The notes under the pieces were generated by a model. It saw only the letters and a program-made list of their open reading frames with translations. It did no database searches and was not told where the DNA came from. From positions 62,001 to 126,000 of the forward strand of contig NZ_JABBND010000014.1 of NCBI RefSeq assembly GCF_012933465.1: 64,000 nucleotides of DNA. Reading direction: 5' to 3'. Position 1 is the stretch's first letter. Every line of letters starts with the position of its first letter. The DNA is from Actinomycetospora sp. TBRC 11914. GTDB lineage: Bacteria > Actinomycetota > Actinomycetes > Mycobacteriales > Pseudonocardiaceae. Shown here in pieces: positions 59,786 through 64,000 of the stretch. Position numbers and translations under genes: made by a program.

Positions 59786-60994
59786 GTGAGCGTGTGGTCG
59801 CAGGTCGTCGGTCAGCCGGAGGCCGTCGCCGAGCTGCGGGCCGCCGCGGAGCACGCCTCCCGCGTCCGGTTCTCCACGGACGAGCCGGGTGACGACGCCG
59901 AGGGCCGTCACGGGGGCGCGATGACCCACGCCTGGCTCTTCACCGGCCCGCCCGGGTCGGGCCGGTCGGTGGCCGCGCGCGCGTTCGCCGCGGCGCTGCA
60001 GTGCCCACGCGGGGGCTGCGACGCCTGCCAGGTCTGCCACACCGTCCTGGCGGGGACCCACGCCGACGTCCACGAGGTCGTCACCGAGGGGCTCTCGCTG
60101 GGCGTCAAGGAGATGCGCGCGGTCATCGAGCGGGCCGCGCGGATGCCCACCACGGCGCGCTGGCAGGTCGTGCTCATCGAGGACGCCGACCGGATGACCG
60201 AGCAGGCCTCGAACGCCGTGCTCAAGGCGGTGGAAGAGCCCAACGAGCGCACCGTGTTCCTGCTGTGCGCGCCGAGCGAGCACCCCGACGACGTCAGCGT
60301 CACCATCCGCTCCCGCTGCCGCCCGCTGCGGCTGCGCACCCCGGTCACGTCGGCCATCGCCGACGTGCTGGTGGAGCGCGACGGCATCGACGCCGAGACC
60401 GCCAGCTGGGCGGCCAGCGTCTGCGGCGGGCACATCGGGCGGGCCCGTCGGCTCGCGCGCGACGAGGACGCACGGAACCGTCGGGAGGCCGTGCTCACCG
60501 TCCCGCGCTCGCTGCGCAGCGCCGCCGAGGTCTTCGCGGCGGCCGACGGCCTCGTGGGTGCCGCGGAGGCCGAGGTCGTCGCCCTGACCGGGGAGCGCGA
60601 CGAGGCCGAGCGGGAGGAGCTGGCCGTGTCCATGGGCGCGGGCGGGTCCGGCAAGGGCGTCGCGCAGGCCCAGCGCGCGGCGAAGGCGGCCGAGAAGGAC
60701 CTCGTCGCGAAGCAGAAGCAGCGCGCCACGCGCACCCGGCGCGACGCGCTGGACCGCGCGCTGGTCGACCTCGCCGGCTACTACCGCGACGTGCTCGTGC
60801 GCGGGTTCGGCGCCCAGGTCACCGCCACCCACCCGGACCGGGCGCGCGAGGTCGAGTCGGCCGCCCGCGAGGGCTCCCCCGAGGCCGCGCTGCGCCGCCT
60901 GGAGGCCGTCCTGGTGTGCCGCGAGGCCCTGGAGACCAACGTGAAGCCCCAGATCGCGGTCGAGGCGATGGTGACGGCCCTCCGCGAGGGCTGA
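59786..60994 (+). CDS. holB: DNA polymerase III delta-prime subunit
   Basis: Clamp-loader subunit, 402 aa. AAA+ fold with a Walker A-like loop GPPGSGRS (54-61) in which Arg replaces the usual Lys, consistent with delta-prime not hydrolysing ATP. A zinc site C73-x4-C78-x2-C81-x2-C84, then the SRC arginine-finger motif in TIRSRCRPLRLRT. Typical of actinobacterial HolB (Rv3644c). GTG at 59786 (VSVWSQVVGQPEAVAEL) matches family starts; CATCAT 7 nt upstream may be a leaderless -10, and the longer frame from 59762 is rejected. Confidence 0.93.
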   Translation: MSVWSQVVGQPEAVAELRAAAEHASRVRFSTDEPGDDAEGRHGGAMTHAWLFTGPPGSGRSVAARAFAAALQCPRGGCDACQVCHTVLAGTHADVHEVVTEGLSLGVKEMRAVIERAARMPTTARWQVVLIEDADRMTEQASNAVLKAVEEPNERTVFLLCAPSEHPDDVSVTIRSRCRPLRLRTPVTSAIADVLVERDGIDAETASWAASVCGGHIGRARRLARDEDARNRREAVLTVPRSLRSAAEVFAAADGLVGAAEAEVVALTGERDEAEREELAVSMGAGGSGKGVAQAQRAAKAAEKDLVAKQKQRATRTRRDALDRALVDLAGYYRDVLVRGFGAQVTATHPDRAREVESAAREGSPEAALRRLEAVLVCREALETNVKPQIAVEAMVTALREG

Positions 60995-61047
60995 TGGGCT
61001 GACCGGGCGGATGGGCGATTCCGCCCCCGGGCGTGGTTCGTGGCGGT

Positions 61048-61053
61048 TAGCGT
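61048..61053 (+). promoter_or_regulatory. -10 of the T7SS-like/DUF3558 operon
   Basis: TAGCGT ends 7 nt before the GTG at 61061, consistent with leaderless translation. Confidence 0.4.
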
Positions 61054-61060
61054 GCTCGGC

Positions 61061-61531
61061 GTGAGCACGCCCGTCCCGCCGCCCGGGCTCTACACCCAGC
61101 CCCCGGTGGGCCTCTCGCCCGCCCTCGCCGACCGGCCGGTCGAGGCCGCGGACCCCGCGGTGCTCACCGACGGCCAGGTGGTCCCGCGCCAGGTCGTGCC
61201 CGCTCCCGCCGTCGGTGGAGCCTTCTCGGTCGACCTCGATCGCGCTCCCCAGGTGCTCCAGGACCTCCGGGCCGCTCGCGACGAGTTGCAGGACCTCGGC
61301 CGTGACGCGATGCGACTCGGCAAGGTCGATGCCGGTTCGCACGACCAGGTCAGCCTCGACGCGGCCAGGGCTCTCGAAGCCGTGGCGGTCGGCGGCCACG
61401 GAAGTCTCGTCGAGGCGGTCAATGCAGGCCTGCGCCAACTCGACGGATTGATCGAAGCGATCAAGAGCGAGTTGGCCGCGTACCGGGCGGCCGAGAGCAC
61501 CGGGGCTGCGCGCTTCGATGAGCGCGCGTAG
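61061..61531 (+). CDS. Helical type-VII-secretion-like protein
   Basis: A 156-aa protein with a Pro-rich N-terminus and an all-helical rest (APQVLQDLRAARDELQDLGR, LVEAVNAGLRQLDGLIEAI, ELAAYRAAE). No WxG motif is present, but size, helical hairpin pattern and pairing with a DUF3558 lipoprotein are typical of type-VII-secretion-associated small proteins in Pseudonocardiales. No ESX ATPase or EccC gene is in the window, so export is a guess. GTG at 61061 looks leaderless. It overlaps the next gene by 14 nt. Confidence 0.65.
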   Translation: MSTPVPPPGLYTQPPVGLSPALADRPVEAADPAVLTDGQVVPRQVVPAPAVGGAFSVDLDRAPQVLQDLRAARDELQDLGRDAMRLGKVDAGSHDQVSLDAARALEAVAVGGHGSLVEAVNAGLRQLDGLIEAIKSELAAYRAAESTGAARFDERA

Positions 61532-62069
61532 GGCGATCCTGGCCGCTCTGCTGGCCGGCCTCTGCGCAGGTTGCGCCACAAACCCGGGCTCACCGGCGCC
61601 GTCACCATCTCCCCGCTTCGGGGCTCCCGTGGTGACGGCCCCTCGGGACGTCTCTGCGGTCGCCGAGAGTCCGTGTGCGTCCCTGCTCGAACCGTCCGAG
61701 CTCCACCAACTCGGGTTCAGCGGTCCCGGACGTCAGCGGACGTCGATCGATGTCCAGGAGTGCTCCTGGAGCAACGCGGACGATGAGGACTTGGCCATGG
61801 CGGTCGATGCCGACCGCGACTTGCTGGCCGATACGTACCGCACCCGGTTGAGCAGGATCTTCGTCCCCGTCACGGTTGCGGGGTATCCCGCAGTCCGCCA
61901 GCGGATGTCGGATGACGACAACACCTGCACCGTGACCACCGGTCTGGGGCCTCGGCAGGCCCTGGAAACTGAGTGGTCGGGGCTGATGACGCGGCAGACG
62001 TCGGACCCGTGCACGCATGCCGAGGAGGCGATCGCTCTCGTCATCAGGAAGCTCCCGCCCCAGAAGTGA
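61518..62069 (+). CDS. DUF3558 lipoprotein
   Basis: A 183-aa lipoprotein: signal peptide with lipobox LCAGC (Cys19), Pro/Ser linker, then the DUF3558 pattern PCASLLEPSELHQLGF, CSWSN, VAGYPAV, DNTCTV with conserved cysteines. Function unknown; the family is abundant in Pseudonocardiaceae. ATG at 61518 overlaps the upstream gene, implying co-expression. Confidence 0.88.
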   Translation: MSARRAILAALLAGLCAGCATNPGSPAPSPSPRFGAPVVTAPRDVSAVAESPCASLLEPSELHQLGFSGPGRQRTSIDVQECSWSNADDEDLAMAVDADRDLLADTYRTRLSRIFVPVTVAGYPAVRQRMSDDDNTCTVTTGLGPRQALETEWSGLMTRQTSDPCTHAEEAIALVIRKLPPQK

Positions 62070-62383
62070 GCGTGTCCGACGGGCACGGTCCGGAAGACCC
62101 TTCGCCGCGGGGGCAGCGAAGTGCTCCCAGGCGACCGAGTCGCCGCGACTCGGTCGCGCGAGAACGCTTCCGCCTGCCGGGCCGCGAGCGATGTTCCCGG
62201 TTCGTGCGCCGTCCCGACGGCGATCTGCTCCCGAGCGACCGAGTCGCCGCGACTCGGTCGCGCCAGAACACTTCCGCCTCCCGGGCCGCGAGTGCTGTGC
62301 CCGGTTCGTGCGCCGTCCCGACGGCGACCTGCTCCCGCGCGACCGAGTCACGGCGACTCGGTCCCGTGAGGACACTCCCGTCC
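62070..62383. other. 314-bp convergent gap filled by tandem repeats
   Basis: No gene. Between converging DUF3558 and YbaK genes; almost the whole gap is three 104-bp repeat units. Open frames on both strands across it are by-products of the repeats. Confidence 0.75.
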
Positions 62384-62385
62384 TC
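62131..62385. repeat. Three 104-bp direct repeats, each with a 12-bp-stem palindrome
   Basis: Units start at 62131, 62235 and 62339 (last one partial). Units 1 and 2 begin with the perfect palindrome GCGACCGAGTCG-CCG-CGACTCGGTCGC; in unit 3 it is reduced to a 9-bp stem. GCCGTC-CC-GACGGC forms a second hairpin later in units 1 and 2. Shared blocks include CCGGTTCGTGCGCCGTCC and CTTCCGCC. 104 bp is close to ten helical turns. Confidence 0.9.
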
Positions 62386-62863
62386 AGACCTCCGCGACGT
62401 CCACCACCGCCGCGCCGGTCGCCGCGAGCAGCTCCTCCGGCGTCGCGTCGAAGACCGTCCGGGGCGACCCGGCCGCCGCCCACACGAGCGACCACCCGAG
62501 CACGCCCCGCTCCACGTACGTCCGCACCGGCGCGACCAGACCCACCGGCGCGACCCCACCGATCGCGAACCCTGTCCGCTCCCGCACGAAGGCGCCCGAT
62601 CCCTGCTCCACCGGGGCGCCCACCACCTCCGCCAGCCGCCCGACGTCGACCCGCGACGAGCCGGAGGCGAGCACCAGCACCGCCTCGTCGGTCGTCGGGA
62701 CCCGGAACACCAGCGACTTCACGATCTGCCCGACCTCGCACCCGAGCGCCGCGCCGGCCTCCGCCGCCGTCCGCGTCGAGTCGGGGAGCTCGCGCACGCG
62801 CCCGCCCAGACCGAGCTCGTCGAGGGCAGCCGCCACCCGGTCGACGCTGCGCACCTTCGCCAC
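62384..62863 (-). CDS. YbaK/ProX-type aminoacyl-tRNA deacylase
   Basis: A 159-aa trans-editing domain protein that hydrolyses mischarged aminoacyl-tRNAs. Seen: EVGQIVKSLVF with the conserved Lys, VLVLASGSSRVDVGRL, FAIGGVAPVGL and YVERGVLGWSLVWAAAGSP, matching the YbaK/EbsC and ProX group. Which amino acid it edits cannot be told. GTG at 62863, 6 bp after the stop of the nitrilase-family gene and without its own ribosome site, so probably coupled to it. Confidence 0.88.
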   Translation of the reverse strand: MAKVRSVDRVAAALDELGLGGRVRELPDSTRTAAEAGAALGCEVGQIVKSLVFRVPTTDEAVLVLASGSSRVDVGRLAEVVGAPVEQGSGAFVRERTGFAIGGVAPVGLVAPVRTYVERGVLGWSLVWAAAGSPRTVFDATPEELLAATGAAVVDVAEV

Positions 62864-62869
62864 GCGCGG

Positions 62870-63661
62870 TCAGCCCATCCGGCGGTTGGCGAGGACCGGC
62901 AGCACCGACCGGGCCTTCTCGACGGAGGCCGTGTCGATGTCCACCACCAGCAGCCCGGGGTCGGCCTCCAGCGACTCCTCCACCACGCCGAACGGCGAGG
63001 CCACTAGCGAGTGCCCGACACCCCGCGGCGCCTTCCCGGGGTCGATGCCGTGGGCCAGCGGGTCGGCCTGGTCGCAGGCCAGCACGTACGTCGTCGAGTC
63101 GATCGCCCGGGCCCGCACGAGCAGCTCCCACTGCTCGACCTTCCCGGGTCCCGCGCCCCACGAGGCCGGGAGCAGCACCGTCGCGGCCCCGCGGTCGGCC
63201 AGGGCGCGGAAGAGCTCCGGGAAGCGGATGTCGTAGCAGATCGCGAGGCCGAGGGTCTCGCCGTCGACCTCGACGACCACGGGCTCGGCCCCCGGCGCCA
63301 CGGTGTCGGACTCGGCGAACCCGAACGCGTCGTAGAGGTGGATCTTGTCGTAGGAGGTGTCGACCCCGCGGCCCGTCGCGAGCAGCGTGTTCGTCACGCG
63401 GCCGTCGTCGGTCGGCGTGAACATCCCGACGACGACGAGCACCCCGTTCCGCTCCGCGATCGCGCGGACCTCGGTCGCCCACGGCCCGTCCAGCGGCTCG
63501 GCCACCGGCTTCAGCGACACGCCGAACCGGCACATCGTCGCCTCGGGGAACACGACGACCGAGGCGCCCTGCTGCGCCGCCAGCGCCGTGTGGTCGGCGA
63601 CCAGCTCGAGATTGGCCGCCGGGTCGTCGGAGGCCAGGATCTGGGCGAGGGCAACGCGCAT
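62870..63661 (-). CDS. Carbon-nitrogen hydrolase (nitrilase superfamily)
   Basis: A 263-aa amidase-type enzyme with the Glu-Lys-Cys triad: Glu in VVFPEATMCRFG (about 41), Lys in TSYDKIHLYDAFG and Cys in AICYDIRFPELF. The DAFGFAESDTVAPG and PASWGAGPGKVEQW blocks are typical of Nit1/Nit2-like (omega-amidase or deaminated-glutathione amidase) proteins. ATG at 63661 is preceded by TATACA 7 nt upstream, hence leaderless. Divergent from the N-acetyltransferase gene with only 21 bp between. Confidence 0.92.
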   Translation of the reverse strand: MRVALAQILASDDPAANLELVADHTALAAQQGASVVVFPEATMCRFGVSLKPVAEPLDGPWATEVRAIAERNGVLVVVGMFTPTDDGRVTNTLLATGRGVDTSYDKIHLYDAFGFAESDTVAPGAEPVVVEVDGETLGLAICYDIRFPELFRALADRGAATVLLPASWGAGPGKVEQWELLVRARAIDSTTYVLACDQADPLAHGIDPGKAPRGVGHSLVASPFGVVEESLEADPGLLVVDIDTASVEKARSVLPVLANRRMG

Positions 63662-63668
63662 GAGTCCG

Positions 63669-63676
63669 TGTATACC
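63669..63676. promoter_or_regulatory. Shared bidirectional -10 (TGTATACC)
   Basis: GTATAC is palindromic: TATACA on the minus strand ends 7 nt before the nitrilase-family ATG, and TATACC on the plus strand ends 6 nt before the N-acetyltransferase GTG. One element appears to serve two leaderless divergent genes. Confidence 0.6.
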
Positions 63677-63682
63677 GGTCCG

Positions 63683-64000
63683 GTGGACGTCGCCGAGTAC
63701 CTGGCGCGCATCGGAGCGAGCGCCGAGGACGACCTCGCGACCCTCACCGACCGGCACTACCACGCGGTGCCCTTCGAGAACCTCTCGATCCACCTCGGGG
63801 AACCCATCGACACCCACCCCGACGCGCTGTTCGACAAGATCGTGCGACGACACCGGGGTGGCTTCTGCTACGAGCTCAACGGCCTGTTCGCCGCCCTGCT
63901 GGCCGAGCTCGGGTACGACGTCGCGTTCCTCGGCGCCCGGGTGCACGCCGGCGAGACCGACACGGCGCCGCTCGCGCACCAGGCCCTGCGGGTGACCGGC
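63683..64000 (+). CDS. nat: Arylamine N-acetyltransferase, 3' end outside window
   Basis: N-terminal 106 residues of an acetyl-CoA-dependent arylamine N-acetyltransferase. VPFENLSIHLGEPI (29-42) and the catalytic Cys62 in RGGFCYELNGLF are diagnostic; VAFLGARVHAGE leads to where the catalytic His would be. The Cys lies about 7 residues earlier than in most NATs, so the N-terminus is slightly short or the true start lies upstream, but there is no room before the promoter. GTG at 63683 is probably leaderless. Confidence 0.9.
   Translation, partial: MDVAEYLARIGASAEDDLATLTDRHYHAVPFENLSIHLGEPIDTHPDALFDKIVRRHRGGFCYELNGLFAALLAELGYDVAFLGARVHAGETDTAPLAHQALRVTG

Noticed and set aside
62131-62385. parS or attachment site
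   Set aside because: No match to the actinobacterial parS consensus and no integrase or tRNA at this place.

Overview
The window is a GC-rich, densely packed stretch of an actinobacterial chromosome. Most starts are GTG or ATG, many neighbours overlap by 4 nt (GTGA or ATGA), and several genes look leaderless. Gene content and order point to the Pseudonocardiales (Pseudonocardia or Actinomycetospora type). This is inferred from family and synteny recall, not from a search. From about 21 kb to 61 kb the order follows, with gaps, the Mycobacterium tuberculosis block Rv3683 to Rv3644c: metallophosphoesterase, PonA2, WhiB4, paired Get3-like ATPases, DUF4177, RidA, metallo-beta-lactamase fold, Crp, Nth, thioredoxin-like, Nudix, MarP, epoxide-hydrolase-like, holin-like, Tad pilus locus, SftH-type helicase, TopA and HolB.

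Layout. 1-4.3 kb: leuA (cut by the window edge) with a leucine leader peptide and attenuator-like hairpin, then ask-asd for aspartate-family amino acids. 4.4-7.1 kb: peroxide-defence set of a Fur-family regulator, catalase and Dps; the regulator and dps share an operator-like motif. 7.2-14 kb: small catabolic and regulatory units, each with a local regulator (TetR, HxlR) and palindromic operators. 13.7-18.9 kb: phospholipid acyltransferases plsC-plsB and a zinc alcohol dehydrogenase. 18.9-21 kb: a GH18-like lipoprotein and a Pro/Ala-rich membrane protein, then tRNA-Pro(CGG). 21.3-29.8 kb: cell wall and redox genes, interrupted by a 1.25-kb gene-free island holding two opposed arrays of 52-bp repeats.

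29.8-33.2 kb: two adjacent uncharacterised proteins sharing a paralogous domain, the second with a very long disordered tail. 33.2-41.8 kb: MBL hydrolase, crp, nth-trx-nudix-marP operon, hydrolase, holin-like protein, ArfB and a degenerate Fic-fold protein. 41.8-47.1 kb: Tad/Flp pilus operon. 47.2-53.3 kb: primase-polymerase-like protein, SftH/MrfA-type helicase and a proton-pumping pyrophosphatase with the potassium-independent signature. 53.5-61 kb: a conserved hypothetical gene under a LexA-like SOS box, topA, a secreted nuclease, small proteins and holB. 61-64 kb: type-VII-secretion-like helical protein plus DUF3558 lipoprotein, a 104-bp palindrome-bearing tandem repeat, YbaK, a nitrilase-superfamily enzyme and the start of an arylamine N-acetyltransferase.

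The best leads for something new are the 52-bp repeat island (25.5-26.7 kb), the paralogous protein pair (29.8-33.2 kb), the SOS-box gene next to topA, the 104-bp hairpin repeats, the catalytically dead Fic-like protein beside the pilus operon, and the leu leader attenuator. No prophage, transposase, CRISPR array or rRNA was found.
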